Below are positions 24,030 to 32,198 of a DNA stretch of 46,846 bases, in pieces (position 1 is the stretch's first letter; each line of letters starts with the position of its first letter). The DNA is from an uncultured Bacilli bacterium (GTDB lineage: Bacteria; Bacillota_I; Bacilli_A; RF39; UBA660), in the NCBI GenBank assembly GCA_947601845.1, contig CANQGH010000006.1:1-46846 (forward strand), written 5' to 3'. The notes under the pieces are model-generated. The model saw nothing but the letters and a program-made list of their open reading frames with translations, was not told the origin of the DNA and did no database searches. The position numbers and the translations under genes were made by a program.

Positions 24030-24943
24030 GCAGAATTAAAAAGAATAAAGAGAAAAGAAAAGAAATTGAGGATGAAAAAAAAGAAGCACGAAGACGTAAG
24101 ATTTTGAATGTTATAATGAAAATATTTATTATTTTAATGGTTTTGTTGGTAATCATGTTTATTTCCCTACGATATATAGGTAACTATGGAATAATAGTTA
24201 AAGAGAATGTCGTGGTTAACAAAAAGGTCCCCGATAATTTTCAAGGATTAAAAATAGTCCAGTTTACTGATTTACACTATGGTATCTCAGTTAATGAAAA
24301 AAAACTTAATCAATTAGTTAAGGAAATCAATAGAATTAATCCAGATTTAATTGTCTTTACCGGTGACTTAATTGATAGTAATTATCCTCTTAATAAAGAT
24401 GAAATAAAAAAATTAACTAAGGCTTTAAGTGAAATGAACGCCACCTTAGGTAAATATAGTGTGGAAGGGAATCATGATAATGAGACTTCCCTTAGTATTA
24501 TAAAAGATGCTGGTTTTATAATATTAGATAATAGCTATGATTTGATTTATAAAGATAATTACACCCCTATTTTAATTAATGGTTTAAGTAGTAGTCTTTT
24601 AAAAAATATGGATATCGATAAAGCTTTTAGTTATTTTAGTGAAGATGGTAGCAATCAAGACATATTTACGATTACTCTTTTACATGAACCTGATAATGTT
24701 TTAGAGATACTAACAGATTATAATACCGATTTAGTTTTTGCGGGGCACTCACATAATGGTCAAATAAGGCTCCCTAAAATAGGCGGTATAATAAAAGTAA
24801 ATGGCGCTAGAACTTATTATGATGAATATTATAAAATTAATAATACGGAACTATATATATCAGGAGGCGTAGGTTGTAGTATGTATCCTTTTAGATTATT
24901 TAATCATCCAAGTATTAATTTTATAAGAGTAAGACAACATTAA
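24023..24943 (+). CDS. Membrane-anchored metallophosphoesterase
   Basis: 306 residues: a basic N-terminal tail (about 30), one membrane segment (about 33-50), then a calcineurin-like phosphoesterase domain outside with all metal motifs, FTDLHYG, VFTGDLIDS, VEGNHDNE, LLHEPDN and GHSHNGQIRLP. This resembles the YkuE/YaeI-type group. The target phosphate ester is unknown. AGGAGG precedes the ATG at 24023. It shares a promoter with the CPBP protease gene. Confidence 0.87.
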   Translation: MVSRIKKNKEKRKEIEDEKKEARRRKILNVIMKIFIILMVLLVIMFISLRYIGNYGIIVKENVVVNKKVPDNFQGLKIVQFTDLHYGISVNEKKLNQLVKEINRINPDLIVFTGDLIDSNYPLNKDEIKKLTKALSEMNATLGKYSVEGNHDNETSLSIIKDAGFIILDNSYDLIYKDNYTPILINGLSSSLLKNMDIDKAFSYFSEDGSNQDIFTITLLHEPDNVLEILTDYNTDLVFAGHSHNGQIRLPKIGGIIKVNGARTYYDEYYKINNTELYISGGVGCSMYPFRLFNHPSINFIRVRQH

Positions 24944-24969
24944 CTATTTTTAATAAATATTCATTATAA

Positions 24970-25010
24970 AACTGAAGTAATAAAATATTTTTTATTGCTT
25001 CAGTCTTTTT
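24970..25010. terminator. Bidirectional terminator between the phosphoesterase gene and murE
   Basis: A long stem (ACTGAAG ... CTTCAGT, continued by TAATAAAA / TTTTATTG) with T-runs on both strands lies between the two convergent genes. Confidence 0.8.
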
Positions 25011-25011
25011 A

Positions 25012-26457
25012 TTATATCTGTACTTTGTCTCTTGCTAATCTATCTTTTAAATGTTTCATAGCTTCTTCAATATCATTGAAATAAATTGTTTCATGTTTCA
25101 ATTTTTGGTAAGTTTCATTACCTTTTCCTAATATTAAAACTATGTCTTTTTCTTTAGCCATATCAATAGCTTTTTTGATAGCCATACTTCTATCTACTAC
25201 AATTTCAAAATTATTATGAGTATCTTTGATATCACTTATCATCATATTAATAATATCGATTGGTTCTTCACTTCGTGGATCTTCATAAGTAAATATGGCA
25301 TAACTAGCATTTTCTACTACAGTCTTTCCCATAAGTGGTCTTTTTAAATAATCTCTTTCTCCTGCTGAACCAATTACAACAATACTGCGATTGATATCAA
25401 GAGTATGGACAAAATTAAGAAGTTTACTAATACCATTAGGGGTATGAGCATAATCTATCATAACACTAAAATTCTGACCAATATTAGGTAGCATATCCAG
25501 TCTGCCAGAAACGAATAATTGTGGAACTTTTTTTAATAAGTCTTCCATTTTCCTACCAGTTGCTAAACAAACTAGTAAGGCACAAGCTAGATTATAAACA
25601 TTAAAGTCTCCTAATAATGGGCTTTCAACATGATAGTCTTTTCCTTGGTATCGATATGTAATAAGAGTTCTATCTGGTCTTATAGTAAAATGTTTAATTT
25701 GCATAGTATTATCTTCATCTAAACCATAAGTATAAACATGACATGCACAAGATTCCCTTACTTTATAATAGAATTCATCATCTTTATTTAATATGGCATA
25801 TCCATCTTTATCTATCTGCCTAAACAATTGACATTTGCAATCAATATAATTTTCAAAACTACCATGAATATTTAAATGCTCACGAGTAATATTAGTAATC
25901 GCCCCAATTTGGTAATTAATACCTATTAATCTTCCCCTAAAAAAAGCTTCACTTGATGTTTCCATGGATACATATTTACACCCGCTTTGAACAAATTCAT
26001 CTAAGTAACCATATAATTTATCACTATCTGGTGTCGTGTTATTAGTGTCTTTATCAAACTTGCTACAACATCTTCCATTAGTTCCTATATAACCACATAT
26101 ATCATTACCTAATAAGGTTTGAATAATAGTGGCAACACTAGTTTTACCATCAGTACCTGTAACACCAATCATTTGTAATTTTTTCTCTGGATGGTCATAA
26201 AACTTAGCACATAATTTAGGCAATTCTAAATTAGTATTTTCAACTTTAATAACAGGCACAGAGGTTTTAACTTCCTTACTTACTACTACCGCTACTGCCC
26301 CATTATTTACGGCATCATCAATAAAATCATGGCGATCAGTTGTAACTCCCTTAGTACATACGAATATATCACCTTTCTCTACTTCTTTAGAATTTATTTT
26401 AATATCTTTTATTTCAATGTCAGGATATAAAGGATACAACTCGCTTAATTTTTTCAT
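25012..26457 (-). CDS. murE: UDP-MurNAc-tripeptide synthetase
   Basis: MurE adds the third amino acid of the stem peptide (meso-diaminopimelate or L-Lys). The 481-residue protein has GVTGTDGKTSVATI, NTTPDS, ETSSEAFFRGR, ITREHLNIHG, the conserved Lys region IDCKCQLF, DYAHTPNG, SAGERDYLKRP and a C-terminal LGKGNETYQ. The specificity motif reads EDPRSEEP; DAP enzymes have DNPR, so the Arg is kept but the Asn is changed. This leaves the substrate uncertain, with DAP more likely. The start is the ATG at 26457 after GGAGATGAGTG. It diverges from the arginase gene. Confidence 0.93.
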   Translation of the reverse strand: MKKLSELYPLYPDIEIKDIKINSKEVEKGDIFVCTKGVTTDRHDFIDDAVNNGAVAVVVSKEVKTSVPVIKVENTNLELPKLCAKFYDHPEKKLQMIGVTGTDGKTSVATIIQTLLGNDICGYIGTNGRCCSKFDKDTNNTTPDSDKLYGYLDEFVQSGCKYVSMETSSEAFFRGRLIGINYQIGAITNITREHLNIHGSFENYIDCKCQLFRQIDKDGYAILNKDDEFYYKVRESCACHVYTYGLDEDNTMQIKHFTIRPDRTLITYRYQGKDYHVESPLLGDFNVYNLACALLVCLATGRKMEDLLKKVPQLFVSGRLDMLPNIGQNFSVMIDYAHTPNGISKLLNFVHTLDINRSIVVIGSAGERDYLKRPLMGKTVVENASYAIFTYEDPRSEEPIDIINMMISDIKDTHNNFEIVVDRSMAIKKAIDMAKEKDIVLILGKGNETYQKLKHETIYFNDIEEAMKHLKDRLARDKVQI

Positions 26458-26518
26458 ACACTCATCTCCATATAATATATAGTATACAGTAAAATCAAAG
26501 AAAAAAGTATAGATTAAC

Positions 26519-26547
26519 TTGAAATATACAAATCTTTACATTATATT
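26519..26547 (+). promoter_or_regulatory. Promoter of the arginase-family gene
   Basis: TTGAAA (26519-26524) and TATATT (26542-26547) are exactly 17 bases apart, about 18 bases before the start. Confidence 0.6.
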
Positions 26548-26564
26548 TAATATAGGTGATAAAT

Positions 26565-27443
26565 ATGAAAACAGTCATAATAAATGCTAATACGGATTTA
26601 GGATTAGATATTGATGGATGTGATGAAGGTCCAAAAATTATTAGTCAACATTTTAAAAATGATAAGCGAATAGAAAAAATTATTAATATTGATAAACCTA
26701 ATATTATAAAAAGTAAAGATGACCTTGACTTAGCTAAAAATATAGATGGTGTAAATAATTTTAATGAAAAATTATATAAGAAAGTAATAAATATTCATAA
26801 TGAAGACTACTTTCCTATTATAGTTGGTGGGGATCATAGTCTATCGATAGCTTCCTCTTTAGCAGCTATTAAAAATGAAGATGTAGGAATTATATGGATT
26901 GATTCTCATATTGACTACAATACTTTTCAAACTACTATTACTGGTAATATTCATGGATTACCTCTTGCTACTATTAATGATCTTAATCCAACATTATCCA
27001 AATTTCATCAAGGTAATTACTATAACCCCGCGAATACAGTAATAGTTGGTTATAGAGCCCATGAAGCCAATCGAGAACAAGAACTAGGTAATATTAATAA
27101 AATGAATGTTAAAGTTTTTACTACTGATGATTTAAAGCACATAGGAATTAAAGAAGTAATTACTAGCGCTTTTGACATAGCTAGCCGTGGGAAAAAGAAA
27201 GTTCATATCAGTTTTGATTTAGATGTCATCGATCCTCTTGTAGCACCAGGAGTTTCTATAAAAGAAGAAAATGGTCTCTTTGAAGAAGAAATAACTAGTA
27301 TATTTGAAGAAATTTTACATCATAAAGATATTATTAAGTCTTTTGATATAGTGGAGTTTAATCCCTTAAATGATATTAATCATCAAACAGAAAAGATAGC
27401 CGTAAATATAATTGATAAAATAATAAACAGTAAGTATAAATAA
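26565..27443 (+). CDS. rocF: Arginase family ureohydrolase
   Basis: 292 residues with the two-manganese site of the family: GGDHSLSIAS, WIDSHIDYN (D-x-H-x-D), the substrate motif ITGNIHGLPL and SFDLDVIDPLVAPGV. The pattern and length fit arginase (L-arginine to ornithine and urea) better than agmatinase, though the two are hard to part by eye; formiminoglutamase is also possible. The ATG at 26565 has AGGTG before it. It stands alone with its own promoter and terminator. Confidence 0.8.
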   Translation: MKTVIINANTDLGLDIDGCDEGPKIISQHFKNDKRIEKIINIDKPNIIKSKDDLDLAKNIDGVNNFNEKLYKKVINIHNEDYFPIIVGGDHSLSIASSLAAIKNEDVGIIWIDSHIDYNTFQTTITGNIHGLPLATINDLNPTLSKFHQGNYYNPANTVIVGYRAHEANREQELGNINKMNVKVFTTDDLKHIGIKEVITSAFDIASRGKKKVHISFDLDVIDPLVAPGVSIKEENGLFEEEITSIFEEILHHKDIIKSFDIVEFNPLNDINHQTEKIAVNIIDKIINSKYK

Positions 27444-27463
27444 TATGCTTACTGCTTTTATTT
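27427..27463 (+). terminator. Terminator of the arginase-family gene
   Basis: A seven-base stem (CAGTAAG / CTTACTG) followed by a T-rich tail just after the stop. Confidence 0.7.
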
Positions 27464-27725
27464 AACTTGTTTTTATCGTATATGGGCTACTGCTTGTACC
27501 ATTACCACTCGTTACTTCTGCATTATGGTTGAGAATTATGACAGGGTGCACACTAAAACTAACCAAAGAGTTTAGTGGCTAAATAACCTGTATAGACAAC
27601 GACACAGTTGCTAACCCTGGAATAGCTGGAATCGAAATATAGTGAGCTCATAGTCCAATAGTTAACCCTTATATATATAAACAATAATTGCTATTTGCTG
27701 CCTCATATACTTCCCTCCCCATTGG
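27462..27725 (-). pseudogene. 3' remnant of a DUF6273-type surface-protein gene
   Basis: Read leftward the last 30 codons give VHPVIILNHNAEVTSGNGTS and then SSPYTIKTS, closely matching the end of the large surface protein at 45.2 kb (VRPVINLNPNVEVTSGNGTS). Further upstream traces of the same domain (a YEAANSNYCLY stretch) are broken by stop codons and a changed frame. Nothing upstream of about 27725 belongs to it. It lies between the arginase gene and the first Rpn gene. Confidence 0.75.
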
Positions 27726-27734
27726 TTTTAGCAA

Positions 27735-27763
27735 GAAAAAAATACTAACCTTAGTCAGTATTT
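27735..27763 (-). terminator. Terminator of the first Rpn gene
   Basis: A nine-base stem (AATACTGAC / GTTAGTATT, one G-T pair) with TAAG loop and a T-run of seven, read leftward. Confidence 0.8.
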
Positions 27764-27776
27764 AACAAGATTTAAA

Positions 27777-28745
27777 TCATTGCAAATTTTTTATTTCTTC
27801 TAATGATAAACCAGTACAATCAGAAATAGTGTTCACATCAATATTCTTCTTTAACATGGATAAAGCTATTTCACGTGATCTATTGACAGTTCCTTTTTCA
27901 ATTCCTTTTTCGATTCCTTCTTCAAGTCCTTTTTTTACGCCAGCACTAAGTCCTTCTTCATACCCATCGTTCCTTGCCTGCTCCTGTAGGGCTACCTCTT
28001 TATCATATGATTCCCCAAAACTCTCTTCACTACATACCTCTACGGCCTCTTTTACATAGTCTTCCATTACCTTATCTCCCATTATCAATTCTTCTGATAA
28101 CTTTATATTAGGTTCTATTAATGCTAATATGCACCTCTCTAATTCATTTAAGCTATCTATACCTTCATTATAATACTTTTGTCTCAATTTTGGTACATAT
28201 ATATTTACTATTATTATTTTACTTGTTAATTTTATCAATCTTTTATTTTGCATATAATATATATCTATTATATCTTCATTACCTTTAAATGCAAAATTAT
28301 TGATATTAAACTGTATCGTTTGGGTATATCTATACTTCGTTCCTACTTTTGTTTTTTTGGCATATAGTCTACTAGCATATTCTAAATTCCTTTCCATAGT
28401 AGTAACACTACTATTATTATTAATTTCTATATTTATTATGCTTCCATCTATCTCCGCTACATAATCACATCGTTCATTTTTATCATTATTATATTTCTTA
28501 TTTACATCATTCTTTACTAATTTTATCTTACTTAATAACTCTTTATACTCCATATCTAATAAATGGGATAATAATCTACATGAATATCTTATCCTCTCAT
28601 CATTTTGGAACATGCTTTTAAACATAATATCTGATAATAAACTGGCTTTTTCTCCTTTATTTAATTCTTTTATCGAGAATACTTGTTCTTTATCTCTTTC
28701 TAATTCGTACAGTTCTTGATAAATTTCACCTCTAAGTTTTACCAT
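27777..28745 (-). CDS. Rpn-type PD-(D/E)XK nuclease/putative transposase, copy 1
   Basis: 322 residues. The nuclease core holds the line ERCDYVAEIDGSIINIEINN, in which the Asp and E-x-N stand for the PD-(D/E)XK residues, followed by the RNLEYASRLYA helix and the IQFNINNFAF strand. A C-terminal part carries Gly-x-Glu-Lys-Gly repeats (GLEEGIEKGIEKG) and a helical tail ending in a predicted helix-turn-helix (SDCTGLSLEEIKNL). Rpn proteins promote RecA-independent recombination and often change by repeat slippage. A second, almost identical copy is at 44.1 kb. The ATG has AAAGGAGG before it; a TGaTATAGT extended -10 lies about 20 bases upstream. Confidence 0.88.
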   Translation of the reverse strand: MVKLRGEIYQELYELERDKEQVFSIKELNKGEKASLLSDIMFKSMFQNDERIRYSCRLLSHLLDMEYKELLSKIKLVKNDVNKKYNNDKNERCDYVAEIDGSIINIEINNNSSVTTMERNLEYASRLYAKKTKVGTKYRYTQTIQFNINNFAFKGNEDIIDIYYMQNKRLIKLTSKIIIVNIYVPKLRQKYYNEGIDSLNELERCILALIEPNIKLSEELIMGDKVMEDYVKEAVEVCSEESFGESYDKEVALQEQARNDGYEEGLSAGVKKGLEEGIEKGIEKGTVNRSREIALSMLKKNIDVNTISDCTGLSLEEIKNLQ

Positions 28746-28920
28746 ATTTATTCCTCCTTTATTAGCACTATATCACACTAATAAAATTAAGAAAAATGGC
28801 CAATTTCTTATTTTAAACCATTAAAAAATACAAATCTAAATTTTCTCCTTAGAGAATTTTTATGATTTGTATCCCCTTTTTACTTCAATATTCGATTTTA
28901 GTAAAATCTTAATTTTTTTA
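27780..28920 (-). repeat. 1.1 kb repeat, copy A (Rpn gene with its upstream terminator)
   Basis: Nearly identical to 44118-45220 from just inside the stop codon, through the whole Rpn gene and about 175 bases of its upstream region (including the hairpin at 28822-28872). Similarity fades at the T-run at about 28920. The only large change is a 39-base length difference in the Gly-Glu-Lys repeat segment. Confidence 0.85.
28822..28872 (-). terminator. Intrinsic terminator upstream of Rpn copy 1
   Basis: Read leftward, ATACAAATC / GATTTGTAT (nine perfect pairs) with an inner partly paired region (AAATTCTC-type) is followed by a T-run. The same hairpin precedes the second Rpn copy. Confidence 0.75.
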
Positions 28921-28941
28921 TTAAATATGTATTATCGTTTT

Positions 28942-28968
28942 AAAAAAATAACAACTATTAAGTTGCTA
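28942..28968 (-). terminator. Terminator of recO
   Basis: A stem AGCAACT / AGTTGTT with TAAT loop and a T-run of seven, read leftward, overlapping the recO stop codon. Confidence 0.75.
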
Positions 28969-29703
28969 TCCAATTTTAGATATATTTTTCAGAAATTGTT
29001 TGCTTTTCAAATACAGTCCTGTATATTCATCATAATATTCATCAAGAAAATCATTAATTTCCTTAATTGTATCATAATGTAAATCTAACTTACTTATTTT
29101 ACTAATGTCAACATAATAAAACATTCTTATTAGTTTAATGGTTTTACTACTAATAATTGGAGCATCCTTAAGGCAATCTTTGCATAAATAACCACCATAT
29201 TTGCCACTAATAGTAACAATATCTTCAGTATTACCACAGACACTACAACCATCTAATTGCAGACCAACGCCTAAATAATCCAAATATTTTAATTCTAATA
29301 TATTAGTAATAATAATAGGATCAAACCCTTCATTTATCTTTTCTAAAGCACTAATAAATAAAGGAAAAATATCTTTACTACTGTTTTCTCTATAAACTTG
29401 TTCAGTTAACTCCAACAAGAAACTAGCATAACTTATCTTAGCAATATCTTTTTTAATATTATTAAGACTATTCAAAACATCGACACTGATTAAAGTAGAT
29501 AATCCATTTTCTTTATAATAAATATTAAAATTTCCATAAGTAAGTTTACAACTGACACTTCGCAATGGACTCTTAATTTTACGACATCCTTTAGACATTA
29601 CCCCAATAATACCATTCTCTTTAGTTAATACATTTAATATTTTACTAGATTCACTATAATTAGTTTCACTTAGTACTATTCCCTCTAGCTTCTTTATTTC
29701 CAC
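28966..29703 (-). CDS. recO: DNA repair protein RecO
   Basis: RecO works with RecF and RecR to load RecA on SSB-coated single strands. The protein of 245 residues has an N-terminal OB fold (KLEGIVLSETNYSESSKIL, then MSKGCRK), a helical middle, and a C-terminal four-Cys zinc site (CSVCG ... CKDC) around residues 160-180. The start is a GTG at 29703, preceded by AGAGGTG and overlapping the yqzL gene by 38 bases. It is the last gene of the yqfC-to-recO run and has its own terminator. Confidence 0.93.
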   Translation of the reverse strand: MEIKKLEGIVLSETNYSESSKILNVLTKENGIIGVMSKGCRKIKSPLRSVSCKLTYGNFNIYYKENGLSTLISVDVLNSLNNIKKDIAKISYASFLLELTEQVYRENSSKDIFPLFISALEKINEGFDPIIITNILELKYLDYLGVGLQLDGCSVCGNTEDIVTISGKYGGYLCKDCLKDAPIISSKTIKLIRMFYYVDISKISKLDLHYDTIKEINDFLDEYYDEYTGLYLKSKQFLKNISKIG

Positions 29704-29788
29704 TTTTAGTCACCTCTAGCTTTTGTAAAAGCAAAAAATATTTAATATCTCCTGTTGCCTTAAATAAATCCCATAGTATATCATTCAT
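29666..29788 (-). CDS. yqzL: YqzL-like small protein
   Basis: 40 residues starting MNDILWDLFKATGDIKYFLL, which fits the short YqzL family (a Trp-x-x-F-x-x-TG pattern followed by YLL and a charged tail). In B. subtilis yqzL also lies between era and recO. The ATG at 29788 has AGGTGATAAC before it, and the gene overlaps the recO start in another frame. It is too short for most gene finders. Function unknown. Confidence 0.75.
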   Translation of the reverse strand: MNDILWDLFKATGDIKYFLLLQKLEVTKSGNKEARGNSTK

Positions 29789-29832
29789 TGTTATCACCTA
29801 TTATATAATGACAACAATTACCCCTTTCTATA

Positions 29833-30717
29833 CTAATCTAAATCATTTAGCCCTAGTTCATTTAAATATTTTTCTTGGTCTTTCCAATTATCAATTGTTT
29901 TAACAAAAGTTTCCAAGTATACTTTCTTACCCAAAAACTCTTCCATATCAATTCGGGCTTTAGTGCCAATTTCTTTTAACATGGCACCGTGTTTACCAAT
30001 AATAATTTTTTTAATATTTTCTCTATCAATGATGATAGTTACCATTACATGGGCACTTTTTTCATCCTCTTCAAAATGTTCTAGGAGACAAGTTACCGCA
30101 TGTGGTACTTCATCTTTGGTTAATTGTAACACTTTTTCCCTAACCATTTCGGCTAAAAGAAAATCTCTACTTAAATTAGTAATATCATCCGAAGAATAAT
30201 ATTTTTCTCCTTCATTTAAGTATTTTTTGATAGTAACAATAATATCACTTACATTATCACCTCTCAAGGCAGACATGGGAATGATTTCTTGAAAAGGATA
30301 TAAATCCTTATATTGATTTATCTGTTCTAATAATTTATCTTTTTTGATAAGATCAACTTTATTCATTAATAAAAAGATAGGTTTATTTAAATCTTTTAAT
30401 TTATCTAAGATGAAACTATCTCCTTTACCAAATCCTTTCGAAGCATCAATAAGAAATAATATAATATCAACGTCATTAGCCATCGTATAAGCTTTCTTAT
30501 TCATCATTGTTCCTAATTTGTTTTGCGGTTTATGAATTCCTGGTGTATCTATAAAAATGATTTGTGATTCATCATCATTATATATTCCTTCAATAATATT
30601 TCTAGTTGTGCCACTTACATTAGAAGTTATAGCTATTTTACGCTCTAACAAACTATTTAAAAGGGTACTTTTACCTACATTAGGTCGCCCTACTATACTT
30701 ACAAAACCCGTTTTCAT
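29833..30717 (-). CDS. era: GTPase Era
   Basis: Era binds the 3' end of 16S rRNA and is needed in small-subunit assembly. The 294-residue protein has the GTPase motifs GRPNVGKST (G1), the switch-I Thr in GTTRN (G2), DTPG (G3) and NKVD (G4), and a C-terminal KH domain around IIIGKHGAMLKEIG. The ATG at 30717 follows GAGGAAG; the frame opens five codons earlier. It lies just after dgkA in the usual Bacilli order. Confidence 0.96.
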   Translation of the reverse strand: MKTGFVSIVGRPNVGKSTLLNSLLERKIAITSNVSGTTRNIIEGIYNDDESQIIFIDTPGIHKPQNKLGTMMNKKAYTMANDVDIILFLIDASKGFGKGDSFILDKLKDLNKPIFLLMNKVDLIKKDKLLEQINQYKDLYPFQEIIPMSALRGDNVSDIIVTIKKYLNEGEKYYSSDDITNLSRDFLLAEMVREKVLQLTKDEVPHAVTCLLEHFEEDEKSAHVMVTIIIDRENIKKIIIGKHGAMLKEIGTKARIDMEEFLGKKVYLETFVKTIDNWKDQEKYLNELGLNDLD

Positions 30718-30734
30718 GATAATCTTCCTCAATT

Positions 30735-31133
30735 CTAAAACAATTCAAAAAATTTGGGTACAAAGATTATCAAACCAATAAAAGCTGATACAATACTCAT
30801 AACCAAAACGGCTCCTGCAGAAACATCTTTAGCTGTTTTCGCATAAAAGTTCTTTTCAGTTGTAATCATATTAGTAACGGCTTCAATAGCAGTATTTACT
30901 AATTCTAAAGCAAAAACAATACCTATTAACATTAAACATATTAACCATTCCATATAGCTAATTTGAAATAATACTCCCGCTATAATAACACACACAGCAA
31001 AATAAGCATGCACTATCATATGATACTCTGTTGAAAATGCGGATTTTATCCCATCGATAGCATGTCCAAAACTAGAAAATACCGTCTTATTACTTTCTAC
31101 AATATATTTTTTCCCTTTACCTTTCAATCCCAT
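30735..31133 (-). CDS. dgkA: Undecaprenol/diacylglycerol kinase DgkA
   Basis: 132 residues with three membrane helices and the family active-site motif ELVNTAIEAVTN plus the early Glu in FGHAIDGIKSAFSTE. Gram-positive members mainly phosphorylate undecaprenol to feed wall synthesis. The ATG at 31133 has AGGAGG 12 bases before it; a longer form from 31163 is less likely. It overlaps ybeY by 17 bases. Confidence 0.9.
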   Translation of the reverse strand: MGLKGKGKKYIVESNKTVFSSFGHAIDGIKSAFSTEYHMIVHAYFAVCVIIAGVLFQISYMEWLICLMLIGIVFALELVNTAIEAVTNMITTEKNFYAKTAKDVSAGAVLVMSIVSAFIGLIIFVPKFFELF

Positions 31134-31563
31134 AACGCGATAATACCTCCTCTTGTTTATCAAACATTATTTTTTCATCTTCACTATTCATGTGATCATA
31201 TCCTAATAGATGTAAAAGTCCATGTATTGCTAAAAAAGATAATTCTCTTTTAAATGAATGTCCATACTCTAAAGCTTGACTTTTTGCTTTATCTAAACAA
31301 ATATAAATATCCCCTAACATACGATAATTTTCTAAATTAAATGTCCGATCATCTTCTAAAGCGAAACTAATAACATCTGTTACTCGATCAATACCTCGAT
31401 AATTTTTATTTAAATCATGAATCTTATCTTCATCAACTATAATAACATTAAATTCACCATCACCTAATTTTTCATCATGACATGTTTTCTCTAGTAAATC
31501 TTTTAATTCATATAATTCTTTTGTTAAATCTTCTTTGGTTTCATTAAATATTCCTACTTTCAT
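31117..31563 (-). CDS. ybeY: Endoribonuclease YbeY
   Basis: YbeY is a zinc-dependent RNase with a role in 16S rRNA maturation and ribosome quality control. The 148-residue protein has the metal motif HGLLHLLGYDH (HxxxHxxxxxH) and the preceding RELSFLAI strand, plus DRVTDVISFAL. The ATG at 31563 has GGAGG before it and its A overlaps the preceding VanZ gene stop, so the two are coupled. Confidence 0.95.
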   Translation of the reverse strand: MKVGIFNETKEDLTKELYELKDLLEKTCHDEKLGDGEFNVIIVDEDKIHDLNKNYRGIDRVTDVISFALEDDRTFNLENYRMLGDIYICLDKAKSQALEYGHSFKRELSFLAIHGLLHLLGYDHMNSEDEKIMFDKQEEVLSRYGIER

Positions 31564-32198
31564 TACAACCTCCACATTACATAAAATATAGCAAGAGCTA
31601 GGATTACTACTGATATAATATCCAAGAAAATTTTCTTTCTAAAAAATTCTGGTAGCGAGTGATATAACACATTCACACTACGATATAAATAGAAGCCTAA
31701 CATTCCTCCTGCTACATTAAGTAAAATATCATCAACATCAAAAATTCTCCCTATCATTAACTGGGTACATTCAATAGCAGTTGATGCTAGTATAATTAAG
31801 AAAAAAGCACTTTTTCCTTTTTTTAAATCAGCATACAAAGCAATAAAGAAACCATAAGGTACAAACATTAAAACATTACCAATAATATTTTTAACGAATA
31901 GCCTTCCACCAAAATCATATCTAAATATTTCTCTAAAAGGAACATAATTATTGCCGGTTACCATATTTATATCTTGCGATGTTACTACTTGGAATAGGCA
32001 TAAAATATATAAAATAAAAGTAAGTAAAAGAATTTCTTTATGTAAAACAAACTCTTCCTTCTTTTTAAATAAATAAGCAATTCTAGCTGATGAAATTAGT
32101 ACCATTGAAATAAAAAGCATTGGCCATGTCATTTGCAAAACATCACCTAAGGTATTATCTAATGATGTCAAGATATCACAATATAACATGTTATTCAC
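31563..32198 (-). CDS. VanZ-like membrane protein
   Basis: 211 residues with about five membrane segments and the VanZ core: NYVPFREIF, then NIIGNVLMFVPYGFF, the IECTQLMIGR motif and FDVDDILLNVAGGMLGF. Members are widely spread; VanZ itself gives low-level teicoplanin resistance, but a general envelope role is more usual. It stands where most Bacilli have phoH, between yqfD and ybeY, and overlaps yqfD by eight bases. Confidence 0.85.
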   Translation of the reverse strand: MNNMLYCDILTSLDNTLGDVLQMTWPMLFISMVLISSARIAYLFKKKEEFVLHKEILLLTFILYILCLFQVVTSQDINMVTGNNYVPFREIFRYDFGGRLFVKNIIGNVLMFVPYGFFIALYADLKKGKSAFFLIILASTAIECTQLMIGRIFDVDDILLNVAGGMLGFYLYRSVNVLYHSLPEFFRKKIFLDIISVVILALAIFYVMWRL

